Both the position numbers and the translations under genes were made by a program. Shown in pieces: positions 52,901 to 60,878 of a stretch of DNA of 64,000 nt. The stretch spans positions 1 to 64,000 of the forward strand of contig JABARH010000028.1 in NCBI GenBank assembly GCA_019187665.1, in the 5' to 3' direction. This DNA is from Anaerolineales bacterium. Its GTDB lineage: Bacteria; Chloroflexota; Anaerolineae; Anaerolineales; Villigracilaceae. How positions within the stretch are numbered: position 1 is the stretch's first letter; every line of letters starts with the position of its first letter. The notes below the pieces were generated by a model that was given only the letters and a program-made list of their open reading frames with translations, made no database searches and had not been told where the DNA came from.

Positions 52901-55900
52901 ATACGATTACGATGATACATTGGGAAGCGCGTATTACAGTTATCTGCTTTCGCAGTCGGTCTCTGGGAGTATTCCGAACACACTTACAACATCCTACCAA
53001 TACCTTCCGCCAATCATCACGACGGAACAATATATTCTTTACCTGCCAACGCAAGTTGCGGTGAGCAATGGAACGGATACGCTGGGAGAATCGCTCAACT
53101 ACTATGACTCGAATGGGATTCCAACCAAGACCCGAACCTTGATGGATTCCGGTATGTACAGCCAGATGGATGTTGGATATGACGCGTGGGGGAACGTGAC
53201 CAGCCAGACTGTATATACTGAATACTCGAACGGGTCGAATGATCCAGCCACGGGCGGGCAGACCACAACCACCACCTACGATTCGGTCTATCACACCTAC
53301 CCGCTGACGATCACGAACGCGCTCACTCAAACCACCACGCTGACCTACGACTACACCCTCGGCGTGCCGCTCAGCGCGTATGGACCGAATGGCACCGATA
53401 CCAAAGTGGAAGCGGAATACGATGACTTCGGCAGGCTGGTGAAATTGATCCGTCCCGGCGACGATTCCACCTCGCCGACCCTGCAAATTGCGTACGGAAC
53501 GAGTCCATTCAGCACCACCGTGACGCAGAAGATTCAGAACGGACAGTTCTACAGCGTGACACGCCAGTATGACGGACTCGGACGCCCGACCTCTGTTAGC
53601 GCGGGCGGGACTTCCACACTCTATCAGTATGGCTATGACAGCGGCGTCCGTGCGGATTATGTCTCCACACCCTATGCCAGCGGCGAAACGTATTACTGGG
53701 CGGAGACGAAATATGATTCTTTGGGCCGAGCGTGGAAAGCGATTGCGCCGGACGGGACGCAGACCACCTACACGTACAGCGGACTGCAAACCAGCGTTAC
53801 TGACGCCAACAGCGTGACGACCATGACGACAACCGATATTTTGGGACGCACCACATTTGTGGACGCTCCCATCGGCCCCGATATCACCTTTGGTTACGAT
53901 GATCTCGGCAACCTGACCTCCGCCTCGCGCGGCGGCGCGACCACCACGATGAATTACGATCTCGGCGGACGCAAGACCTCCATGTCCGACCCCGACATGG
54001 GCGCGTGGACATACGATTACGACGCCCTCAGTAATTTGAAATTCCAAACCGATGCGCGCGGCTGTACCCTGACCATGAACTACGACTCGCTCAACCGCCT
54101 CGACACAAGAACCAGTTCGGGCAATTGCGGGCAACAGGTCAGCGTGGATTACGGCTACGACAGCGGCGCGTACGGCATTGGCTTTCGCACTTCGATGAGC
54201 GATGGAAGCGGCAGTTCGCCAACGACTTGGGAATACGATGAGCGTGGTCTGCTGGTGAAAGAGATCAAGCGCATTGACAACCAGTCCTTCACAACCGAGT
54301 GGACATACAACTCTGCCGACATGCCCGTCTCCATGATCTATCCCGACGGCGAAATGGTGACGAGCACCTACAACAACCAGATGCTCCTCACCAGTGTTGC
54401 GGGTTCGGAAACGTATGCCAGTTCCTTTGTCTATGATTCCGCCAGTCGCCTGAAAGCGCTGACCATCGGTAGCACATTGGGACAACGCTACTACTACAAG
54501 GACTGGAATGTACAGGGCGGCGGTCGCCTCGACATGACCGTTACCGGCACGGGCACATATACCGATGCCAGCAAAACCTTTGCTAATACACTCTTGAAGA
54601 ACTCGTATTCCTACGATTCGGTTGGTAACATCACCGGCATCAATGATTCGGTCTGGGGCGAAACGCAGACCTTTGGGTACGATTCCCTCTACCGCCTGAC
54701 TTCCGCCTCAGCGACCGGTGGCTTAGCCAATTACAGCGAGAGTTACACTTACGATCCCGCCACAGGCAACCTGAAGACCAAGAACGGACTAGTATTGGAT
54801 TACCCCGCCGCGAATGGAGCGCGTCCCCATGCTGTGACCAGTGCAGGCTCCAATACCTACGGCTACGATGCCAACGGCAACCAGACCACACGCACTATCG
54901 CTGGCCAGACCGTAACCCTCGCGTACGACGCGGAAAACCGCATGGTCTCTGCAACTGGAACGAATCTCTCTGCCGCCTTCACCTATGACGGCGATGGCCG
55001 CCGTGTGAAATCCGTTGTCAATGGCGAGACCATCCTCTTCGCGGGCGGACATTACGAACTTAAAGGCAACGAAGTGACCAAGTATTACTTCGCCGGAGCG
55101 AGTAGAATCGCGGTACGGAAATACATCGTGCCTCAATCCTCCACCTTGACCTACCTCGCCGGGGACCATCTCGGTTCCACCTCCCTCGCCGTGGACGCCT
55201 CCACTGGCGAGGTAACACAAACGCGCTACAAGCCATGGGGCGAGGTGCGCTACACCACACCGAGCAAGACCCTCCCAACCCGTTACACCTTCACGGGACA
55301 ATACAGTTATGTTGACGATGTTGCCACAGACCTCGGCGCGGCGGGCTTTGGTCTCATGTTCTACAACACCCGTTGGTATGACCCCGCCCTCGGTCGCTTC
55401 ACGCAGGCGGATACGATTGTGCCGGGAGGAGTGCAGGGGCTGGATCGGTATGCGTACGTGGGGAATAGTCCGGTCGTTTACACCGATCCGTCCGGGCATG
55501 CGCAGGAGAGGAGCGATTACCAGAATCAGGTTCATGAGAAACAAATAAATAGAGTCCCCCTAGGACAAGGGTTCACGCCAGGAGCGATTTACGATTACTT
55601 GCTTAGTTTTTGTAACGGAGAACCTGTATGTGCAGATGGAATATATGCTGCTTGGGAAGCCGATGCGGAGTGGTGGCAGATGATAAGGTCTGCTCAACCG
55701 GGCGATGTGTTATTCGGTCAATATAGCGGCAGGGTGGGCAACGTTACAGGACTTGGGGCGTTTACGGCGACCTTCACGGGAGATGGCGTTACATCCTTAA
55801 CCGGTATCACAAAGGTAACTGGGGCTAGCAACAATACCACATTAGTAGATATCCAAATCGGCCGGAATAATGGCAGGACCGCAAGCGGACAACGCAATCC

Positions 55901-56255
55901 GCAATTTCTCTATTGGATCGGATTTTATCGATTAGATGGCGGCAACCAGCCACAATGGTATGTGCGATCAGGCTACGATATTGAGGACTTGGGAGCACGC
56001 GCCCTGGATCTAAAAATGCAGAATGGGATAATAATTGGCTCCGCCGCTGTCGGCATAGTCGGATGTCTGCCTTTTGCAAAAGGAGGTGCAGTTATTTGCG
56101 GTTTTGTAACTGGATATGTTAGTGCCTGGACTGTTGATGGCCTCGATTTAGAATCTACGGATCACGCCTATCAGGTTGGTCCGCTATATTTCAATTTTCA
56201 ATTGAATGCGAATGATTACACCGTTACGCTTGAGCATGTCTACATGTCCCCATAA
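49926..56255 (+). CDS. Full-length secreted RHS/YD-repeat protein with variable tip (tip 1)
   Basis: 2109 aa from the ATG at 49926 (GGGAGGAAG upstream). Signal peptide at 12-34, Thr/Pro linker to about 75, a beta domain, a ZU5-like stretch (DGQVQVTFPQGAVSETVTV) near 190, then an SpvB-like start of the shell (FIGSATFSLPFKLPAGPGGF). YD repeats run from about residue 1000 to 1790. The core ends with GRFTQADTIVPGGVQGLDR and YTDPSGHAQ near 1860. The last 250 residues differ from all four downstream tips and match no family known to me; they include a Gly-rich hydrophobic pair near 2040-2085. RHS proteins form a shell around a toxic tip. Without type VI genes, Sec export is the likely route. Confidence 0.9.
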   Translation: MGRDRNRQNIVLYSLISLMMILSAINPVAAYASAPADKTTPPLIQDTTTPTPTFAETPIPSETLVEVTPALTLTLQSDPTYITPGGQVTFLYHISNVEKITETTLLRFHAPLGLTPVNPEEGKWDETAFTFEITSTEFEGKIAWQADETIVPPVEIYAELIQGGKTIAEAKLELSELVEYKVETSGGTAEGKDGQVQVTFPQGAVSETVTVKVTEPSYESLPVQSLSGSPFEIIAVSDSSKAEVSTFAKPVEIQVRYDEAELEGDEKSLMLFWYDPSDGEWKPPLSQRVDTENNILIATTNHFTTFDTYTSNWQSAETPTMSAFQTSDFIGSATFSLPFKLPAGPGGFQPSLVLNYSSSIVDNATSETQASWVGMGWSLDAGGYIERLSKEDPLTHKNLYHLTINGTSIELYSGADGKYHASNENFYRVEYNTTWLGGEEQSTWTIWDTAGNQYFFEERAYRPAPNWCPGGVGFYDIDRKLWRWMLSSVQNIHGQEMEYSYFQESKQVSYADCSENWDGTTITNWVYPQTITYPNERYRVVFERTTARADQKSVWLNQFAFPPAFQKSLLNAVRIEQDASGTGAWSLIRKYQFNYCQSASCNIFPDLIWEEGGRTPTLVSVQEFGLGGTNSLPANTFAYDDDMHLTSASNGYGGTIAILYNDYDHDGMVEPASGEAPWSASIPYAGWNPNQLNFFPPAWGFPKEYHFTQSQENWSGGGGFPPTGGVTYNGGSISIWGQVKNSKLTSYQPGRWYQVLAAVKADNGSGTHNIQLGFGYKDTSGTHDLYGPVTSLTTQYQVVSSGPIFLPANATGIIPKMNSTGASRVKWYYIYPLTSAYRVTSRSVSAGGDTLTYKYDYVNPAVNSPDISDAAAGDHPYVRAYTEFRGHEIVTITDPFGGRVQNKYHQDDALAGMLEWSTLSNGSGVLAQKTSSLYDVTEAESDLVLKDYDTNDFSLYGQPFDALIYRWVRTASETREVYQADGSTLDGWLTTSYDYDDTLGSAYYSYLLSQSVSGSIPNTLTTSYQYLPPIITTEQYILYLPTQVAVSNGTDTLGESLNYYDSNGIPTKTRTLMDSGMYSQMDVGYDAWGNVTSQTVYTEYSNGSNDPATGGQTTTTTYDSVYHTYPLTITNALTQTTTLTYDYTLGVPLSAYGPNGTDTKVEAEYDDFGRLVKLIRPGDDSTSPTLQIAYGTSPFSTTVTQKIQNGQFYSVTRQYDGLGRPTSVSAGGTSTLYQYGYDSGVRADYVSTPYASGETYYWAETKYDSLGRAWKAIAPDGTQTTYTYSGLQTSVTDANSVTTMTTTDILGRTTFVDAPIGPDITFGYDDLGNLTSASRGGATTTMNYDLGGRKTSMSDPDMGAWTYDYDALSNLKFQTDARGCTLTMNYDSLNRLDTRTSSGNCGQQVSVDYGYDSGAYGIGFRTSMSDGSGSSPTTWEYDERGLLVKEIKRIDNQSFTTEWTYNSADMPVSMIYPDGEMVTSTYNNQMLLTSVAGSETYASSFVYDSASRLKALTIGSTLGQRYYYKDWNVQGGGRLDMTVTGTGTYTDASKTFANTLLKNSYSYDSVGNITGINDSVWGETQTFGYDSLYRLTSASATGGLANYSESYTYDPATGNLKTKNGLVLDYPAANGARPHAVTSAGSNTYGYDANGNQTTRTIAGQTVTLAYDAENRMVSATGTNLSAAFTYDGDGRRVKSVVNGETILFAGGHYELKGNEVTKYYFAGASRIAVRKYIVPQSSTLTYLAGDHLGSTSLAVDASTGEVTQTRYKPWGEVRYTTPSKTLPTRYTFTGQYSYVDDVATDLGAAGFGLMFYNTRWYDPALGRFTQADTIVPGGVQGLDRYAYVGNSPVVYTDPSGHAQERSDYQNQVHEKQINRVPLGQGFTPGAIYDYLLSFCNGEPVCADGIYAAWEADAEWWQMIRSAQPGDVLFGQYSGRVGNVTGLGAFTATFTGDGVTSLTGITKVTGASNNTTLVDIQIGRNNGRTASGQRNPQFLYWIGFYRLDGGNQPQWYVRSGYDIEDLGARALDLKMQNGIIIGSAAVGIVGCLPFAKGGAVICGFVTGYVSAWTVDGLDLESTDHAYQVGPLYFNFQLNANDYTVTLEHVYMSP

Positions 56256-56315
56256 GGTTAGTCAAATAATCGTTTTTGAGAACTTCACTAGGTAATTTCT
56301 ACACAGGAAATTCAT

Positions 56316-56717
56316 ATGATAACCCATCGAATGTTTACCAAGTCGCTATTATTTGTATTAGCATTAACGGTTGCGGTTGTGAGTGGCGTTCTTATCGGAT
56401 CGGAATATCCTAATCCAATTTGGATCGACCTCTTGTTTGGTGTCTTGTTGGGCTTATTTATTGGGGAGATTGTTGAATCTGTTGACAACAAAAAGACGGC
56501 CTGGAAATATTTTTCCGTACGCGATAAATTAATCGTTTTTCTTCATCACGTGCTTTTGCTGGTCGTTAGCCTTTATCCAGTTAAAGAAGATATGTCGCCC
56601 ATAATAGTTGCTATCTTCCTCCTGGCAGGCTCTACTCTTGTGTGGCTAATTATAAATTCCTTTGGCAGCGAAATTTTGAAAGAACGAATGCTTTGGCCAA
56701 AACCCAAGAAGATCTAA
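56316..56717 (+). CDS. Small four-helix membrane protein, candidate immunity to tip 1
   Basis: 133 aa, with hydrophobic segments at about 7-28, 32-53, 72-90 and 97-118. The ATG at 56316 follows AGGAAA. It matches no family I recognise. Its position just behind the RHS tip is the usual place of an immunity gene, and a membrane protein would suit a tip with hydrophobic segments. The next RHS core fragment begins directly after its stop. Confidence 0.7.
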   Translation: MITHRMFTKSLLFVLALTVAVVSGVLIGSEYPNPIWIDLLFGVLLGLFIGEIVESVDNKKTAWKYFSVRDKLIVFLHHVLLLVVSLYPVKEDMSPIIVAIFLLAGSTLVWLIINSFGSEILKERMLWPKPKKI

Positions 56718-56772
56718 ATGTAGCTACGTCTCCGATGCCGCCACCGACCTCGGCGCGGCGGGCTTTGGTCTC

Positions 56773-57672
56773 ATGTTCTACAATGCAAGATGGTATGACC
56801 ATACCACCGGTCGATTCGCCCAGGCGGATACGATTGTGCCGGGTGGAGTCCAGGGGCTGGATCGGTATGCGTACGTGGGGAATAGTCCGGTCGTTTACAC
56901 CGATCCGTCCGGGCATGCGCAGTATCGGAGTGATTATCAGCAGCAAATTCATGATAGGAAAATGAAGGAATATGACCCTGTTCCAGAAGAACCGGAAGAT
57001 GATGATTGCCACAATCTAACATGTAAAGAAGACACCAGTACTACCAGTGAACCTTTGCCTCCTCCCTCCGCAGAAGAGTTAATAGCCGATATTTGGTCAT
57101 GGTATTCTGATATTGACATTGATTCACTAAGGTCATTGAGTAATACCCAATTGAGCGCTATTCTAACTGCAATGATGTATATCAATTTCGCATTCGGAGG
57201 CGATATGGCCGCCATGCGCTCCGCGTTTGGTTGGGTTAGGTTTGAGTCTCATGCCTCTTTAAATAACGGTACCGCTGCGGCGGATGCTGAATGGCGCACA
57301 GGTTTAATTCGATTAACGCCCGGCGTAACGTTTGGAACTGTAATTCATGAGATGGGGCACATCTTCGACGCACATTCTTCTGGGTCAAAAGGCATGTTTA
57401 AATCGCAAATATGGATAAATAACTATAATAGCGGTACATGTGCAATTGGCGTGCCGCCTTATGGCAGATGCTCGACAGGTACATGGATACCTGCTGGCAC
57501 CACTACAACACATGGACTGGATGGGCCAGAAGAGGACTTCGCCGATAGTTTTGAGGATGCAGTAATAGGGTTGTCACTTCCTGGGCATACTTACTGGGTC
57601 TCTGAAGACAGAGTCAATATGATGCTGTTACTGATTAGTGCAGCCACGAATACGGGACAGACTTATCATTAA
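56773..57672 (+). CDS. Orphan RHS cassette 2: short core end plus zincin-like tip
   Basis: 299 aa from the ATG at 56773; recognisable core sequence begins at about 56725 (YVSDAATDLGAAGFGL) without any earlier start. Only the last 60 core residues remain, ending YTDPSGHAQ. The tip has a linker with acidic residues and then TFGTVIHEMGHIFDAHSSG with HExxH plus a third ligand candidate, and EEDFADSFEDAVIG with the downstream Glu/Asp seen in zincins. It is probably a metallopeptidase toxin. No ribosome site precedes the ATG, so this is likely a silent cassette for recombination into the full-length gene. Confidence 0.75.
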   Translation: MFYNARWYDHTTGRFAQADTIVPGGVQGLDRYAYVGNSPVVYTDPSGHAQYRSDYQQQIHDRKMKEYDPVPEEPEDDDCHNLTCKEDTSTTSEPLPPPSAEELIADIWSWYSDIDIDSLRSLSNTQLSAILTAMMYINFAFGGDMAAMRSAFGWVRFESHASLNNGTAAADAEWRTGLIRLTPGVTFGTVIHEMGHIFDAHSSGSKGMFKSQIWINNYNSGTCAIGVPPYGRCSTGTWIPAGTTTTHGLDGPEEDFADSFEDAVIGLSLPGHTYWVSEDRVNMMLLLISAATNTGQTYH

Positions 57673-57697
57673 CAGTGATAATGAGGACTGTAATAAA

Positions 57698-58390
57698 ATG
57701 CAAACCACTTCCCTCGTAAAATTCGCACTAGTTTTCTCTATCATGATACTAGTTGCTTGTGTTCCTAAGGTTTCATCACCAACAGCTGTATCAGCGACTT
57801 CTGTGCAATCTGTTCAACCTCTGAGAGAGCCTCGCCACGAATGGATTACTCGCTGGTTGAATCAAGAAGTATGCACACCGCCCTGCTGGGAAGAAATAGT
57901 CCCGGGTGAAACTTTGCTTAAAGATGCTATTGTGCTTGTTGAAGGGATACCTGATGCGAAAATAACAGGTGAATGGGAGCAGGTTTTTGAATGGGAAATG
58001 GCGGGATCCGACTTTGGAAAGGCGTTTACCAACCTGGAACTCCGCATCGCGGGTAATGATTCCATTACGTGGATCGGCATTAGCATAAACAAGAATCAAT
58101 CCGTTGTCATTGAGGAGGTTGTCGATGTTTATGGATCCCCCTCCTATATACAAGTAGTTGATTGTAACGATGTTGGATCATGTGATACCAATCTAATTTA
58201 CTCCAGTATTGGAATGGCACTCCATCTTTACTTGGAATTGAATCCTGAAGGTAATGTTGAAATAAAGGGGGATTCCACAATTTTTCAGCTGCTGTTTTTT
58301 GTTCCAGGTATTGAGAATTACATGGCAGTATCCCCTTATAGATTCGGTTCACTCAAGCACTGGGAAGGTTATGGTTATTATTCTCAATAA
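57698..58390 (+). CDS. Lipoprotein, candidate immunity to tip 2
   Basis: 230 aa from the ATG at 57698. Lipobox ILVAC near residue 20. A motif EVCTPPCWEEIVPGETLLKD near 65, and DVYGSPSYIQVVDCNDV later, also appear in similar form in the gene at 59772 (TCAAPCFLEITPGVTSESEA, and KYGIPDKV). Both end in a W-x-G-Y-G-x-Y segment. The two are paralogues that follow zincin-type tips. Surface lipoproteins could neutralise proteases outside the cell; this role is inferred from position. Confidence 0.75.
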   Translation: MQTTSLVKFALVFSIMILVACVPKVSSPTAVSATSVQSVQPLREPRHEWITRWLNQEVCTPPCWEEIVPGETLLKDAIVLVEGIPDAKITGEWEQVFEWEMAGSDFGKAFTNLELRIAGNDSITWIGISINKNQSVVIEEVVDVYGSPSYIQVVDCNDVGSCDTNLIYSSIGMALHLYLELNPEGNVEIKGDSTIFQLLFFVPGIENYMAVSPYRFGSLKHWEGYGYYSQ

Positions 58391-58398
58391 AACTTTGC

Positions 58399-58446
58399 TC
58401 GGCGCGGGACTTTGTCCCCGCCAAGGCCAGACCGCATGGTCTCCAC
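58399..58446. repeat. Palindromic cassette-junction repeat J1
   Basis: GGCGCGGGAC-TTT-GTCCCCGCC forms a hairpin and is followed by AAGGCCAGACCGCATGGTCTCCA, written in two parts as AAGGCCAGACCGC and ATGGTCTCCA, after which RHS core homology begins. Related copies are at 60444-60490 and 60731-60776. Confidence 0.7.
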
Positions 58447-59746
58447 CACCTACGATGGCGATGGCCGCCGCGTAAAGTCTGTTGTCAACGGCGAGACCAT
58501 CCTCTTCGCGGGCCCCTTCGGGCATTACGAACTTAAAGGCAACGAAGTCACCAAGTATTACTTTGCCGGAGCGAGTAGAATTGTTGTGAGGAAATATATC
58601 ATCGTGCCTCAATCTTCAAGTCTCACTTACCTTGCTGGCGATCACCTCGGCTCCACCTCCCTCGCCCTGGATGCCTCCACTGGCGAGGTAACACAAACGC
58701 GCTACAAGCCGTGGGGCGAGGTGCGCTACACCACCCCAAGCAAGACCCTGCCCACGCGCTACACCTTCACGGGACAGTATTCCTACGTCTCTGACGACGC
58801 CACCGACCTCGGCGCGGCGGGATTTGGTCTCATGTTCTACAACGCCCGCTGGTACGACCCCACCCTCGGTCGCTTTGCGCAGGCGGACACGATTGTGCCG
58901 GGAGGGGTCCAGGGGTTGGATAGGTATGCGTATGTGTCGAATAATCCCATTATTTATACCGATCCGTCCGGGCACGCGAGTCATCGGAATGGGTATCGAA
59001 GTCAAATTCATGCGAAGAAAAACGAATTGTTGCCGCCGCCCCCCGCTGATACAAATCCTGCTACATGTACAAAAGATAGCTGGGGTAATTGTGTAGGCAC
59101 TAGGCAGAATTGGTTGGATACCTTGGAACATCTTTACGATGTTACCGTAACTAATGCCGGTGATTTTTCTGATGGTCAGATATGGAATCTTTTTAATGGT
59201 GTTGTCAAGCTTGCCGGATCCATGGGTGGCGCACTCAAATTCAAAGAAAATCTTGGCCCTGTCGAAGTAACCGGAGTACATGCCCTAAAAACAAGTAAAG
59301 GAAAAATCGTCAACGGCCTCGCAGGGGATGGCTGGGTGAAATTGAATCTTGATTCTTTTAGCGAATGGACTGTTGTTCACGAATTTGCCCATGCTTGGGA
59401 TATTCATCAAGGCTATAACTTATCGAAGCGCTTTGAGCAGGCTACGGGCGGGTATACTTGGAAAGCTGGACGTCATTATGTGGAATGTGAATCTGGCATA
59501 CAAGGACCAGGTTGCAACGCTGCTGGTTATTTTTACGGCGGTGTTCCGGCCAAGGGCGCAGATTATGGTTTCAATCGCAAAGAGGACTTCGCCGAGTCTG
59601 TGGCAACTTATGTTCTAGGTGTAAACGTATCTTACATTCGCGCCCACTTTGACCTCAAATTAAATCCTGAATTCTTTATTACTGATGCCAATTTTGTTGG
59701 TAGCTCTCGGTGGATCTTTGTAAATGATCTAATGACAGGACCGTAG
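58436..59746 (+). CDS. Orphan RHS cassette 3: core end plus zincin-like tip
   Basis: 436 aa from the ATG at 58436 within the end of junction repeat J1; a TTG at 58412 is less likely. The core part (about 175 aa, from TYDGDGRRVKSVVNGET to YTDPSGHAS) has no frameshift. It differs from the full-length gene by an extra Pro-Phe-Gly in ILFAGPFGHYELK, shared with the other orphans. The tip carries WTVVHEFAHAWDIHQGY (HExxH, with further His/Asp) and RKEDFAESVATYVLG, a gluzincin-like arrangement. A conserved linker RNGYRSQIHAKKNE connects core and tip. There is no ribosome site; a donor cassette is likely. Confidence 0.8.
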   Translation: MVSTTYDGDGRRVKSVVNGETILFAGPFGHYELKGNEVTKYYFAGASRIVVRKYIIVPQSSSLTYLAGDHLGSTSLALDASTGEVTQTRYKPWGEVRYTTPSKTLPTRYTFTGQYSYVSDDATDLGAAGFGLMFYNARWYDPTLGRFAQADTIVPGGVQGLDRYAYVSNNPIIYTDPSGHASHRNGYRSQIHAKKNELLPPPPADTNPATCTKDSWGNCVGTRQNWLDTLEHLYDVTVTNAGDFSDGQIWNLFNGVVKLAGSMGGALKFKENLGPVEVTGVHALKTSKGKIVNGLAGDGWVKLNLDSFSEWTVVHEFAHAWDIHQGYNLSKRFEQATGGYTWKAGRHYVECESGIQGPGCNAAGYFYGGVPAKGADYGFNRKEDFAESVATYVLGVNVSYIRAHFDLKLNPEFFITDANFVGSSRWIFVNDLMTGP

Positions 59747-59771
59747 GGGCGGCGGTGTAAAAGGAGATAAT

Positions 59772-60434
59772 ATGAGAAATTCGCTCATTCTATTATTCTG
59801 TGCTGTTTTCATTGTTGGGTGTTCAGTAGCATCTAAGCCTACACAAATTGTCTTTCCGCCTACTCAGGCAGACTGGTCTAGGACAATGGAGGCGAATAAA
59901 CTTCATAAAGATGAGCTTGAGTTCTTGTCTGTGGAAACGTGTGCAGCGCCTTGTTTTCTGGAGATCACCCCGGGTGTTACCTCTGAAAGTGAGGCGAGAG
60001 TGATTATTTCAAACAGTAAAATATTATCGAATTGTACAGAAATTCGTGCCGCTGGAAATGGTATTTCAGGAATCAGATGTGATGGTATAGGTTTTTTGTT
60101 CCGTGAAAAAGCGGTTCTTGCTATTAGCGTAACTCCGCGGAATACAACTGCCGAGGACATCATACAAAAATATGGAATCCCAGATAAAGTCAATGTGATT
60201 CTTTCGCCGCTGCCAGATTCTCCTATCAGGTCGTCAGTAGTATTTTTATATAATCAACTGCGTCTCCAGATAAATTTTGTTGAAATAGATGGTCCCGAAT
60301 ACCTCATTGCCCCAAATACCCTAGTGCTAAGGATAACTTTTAATGATGTGAACGAGCAGGAACTAGTTAACGGTAGCGGGGATGGAATCTCTACTGGAGT
60401 ATGGAAGGGATACGGTGTGTATGAGTTCAAGTAG
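59772..60434 (+). CDS. Lipoprotein, candidate immunity to tip 3
   Basis: 220 aa, with AAAGGAG before the ATG. Lipobox IVGC near residue 17. Paralogue of the lipoprotein at 57698: TCAAPCFLEITPGVTSESEA, AEDIIQKYGIPDKV and WKGYGVYEFK match its motifs. Similar small lipoproteins with an (A/P)PC(W/F) and PG-T motif are frequent in Chloroflexota. The good ribosome site, unlike that of the preceding cassette, suggests that immunity genes stay expressed while the tips are silent. Confidence 0.78.
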   Translation: MRNSLILLFCAVFIVGCSVASKPTQIVFPPTQADWSRTMEANKLHKDELEFLSVETCAAPCFLEITPGVTSESEARVIISNSKILSNCTEIRAAGNGISGIRCDGIGFLFREKAVLAISVTPRNTTAEDIIQKYGIPDKVNVILSPLPDSPIRSSVVFLYNQLRLQINFVEIDGPEYLIAPNTLVLRITFNDVNEQELVNGSGDGISTGVWKGYGVYEFK

Positions 60435-60443
60435 CCATCTTTA

Positions 60444-60490
60444 CTCGGCGCGGGACTTTATCCCCGCCGAGGCTTGACCGCAGGTCTCCA
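60444..60490. repeat. Junction repeat J2 (solitary copy)
   Basis: GGCGCGGGACTTTATCCCCGCC, then GAGGCTTGACCGCAGGTCTCCA in two blocks (GAGGCTTGACC, GCAGGTCTCCA). RHS core does not follow this copy; instead there is unrelated DNA, so a cassette may have been lost here. Confidence 0.65.
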
Positions 60491-60616
60491 AAACATCTCT
60501 CTCAACCTGCAAACCTCTAACATTCAAACCATCCCTCGCTAGTTGGACTATAATTGTATTCACTCATGCCAACCAACGGATACGACTTCCTCAAAGAAAC
60601 CCCTACCCTTCCTCCC

Positions 60617-60670
60617 CCAAATGCGACATGAGTAGACCTGTTGAAAAGAGTAAATCCCTGTCGCATTTGG
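60617..60670. repeat. Palindromic element in the gap between cassettes 3 and 4
   Basis: CCAAATGCGACA (60617-60628) and TGTCGCATTTGG (60659-60670) are perfect inverted ends. AAACCCC and GGGGTTTT further out extend the palindrome. In front, TATAAT at about 60549 and an ATG at 60566 open a 21-codon frame that ends in the repeat; it may be the remnant of a gene. Apart from this and J2/J3 the 444-bp gap holds nothing. Confidence 0.65.
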
Positions 60671-60730
60671 CGGAGGTGCCGAAGGCGGTGGGGGTTTTGT
60701 GTGGATGCAACGATTCCCTCCCGCCCTCTG

Positions 60731-60776
60731 CTCGGCGCGGGTCTGTGACCCCGCCGAGGCGTGACCGCAGGTCTCC
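60731..60776. repeat. Junction repeat J3
   Basis: GGCGCGGGTC-TGT-GACCCCGCC, followed by GAGGCGTGACCGCAGGTCTCC in two blocks (GAGGCGTGACC, GCAGGTCTCC), after which RHS core sequence begins. Relative to J1, the inner pair changes on both sides of the stem (AC/GT to TC/GA), so the hairpin is kept. Confidence 0.7.
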
Positions 60777-60878
60777 AGCACCTATGATGGCGATGATCGT
60801 CGTGTCAAGTCCGTTGTCAACGGCGAGACCATCCTCTTCGCGGGCCCCTTCGGGCATTACGAACTTAAAGGCAACGAA

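Noticed and set aside
52899..54485. 528-codon open frame antisense to the RHS gene
   Set aside because: It lies wholly inside the YD-repeat region, has no plausible protein features, and follows from the codon bias and repetition of the sense gene.
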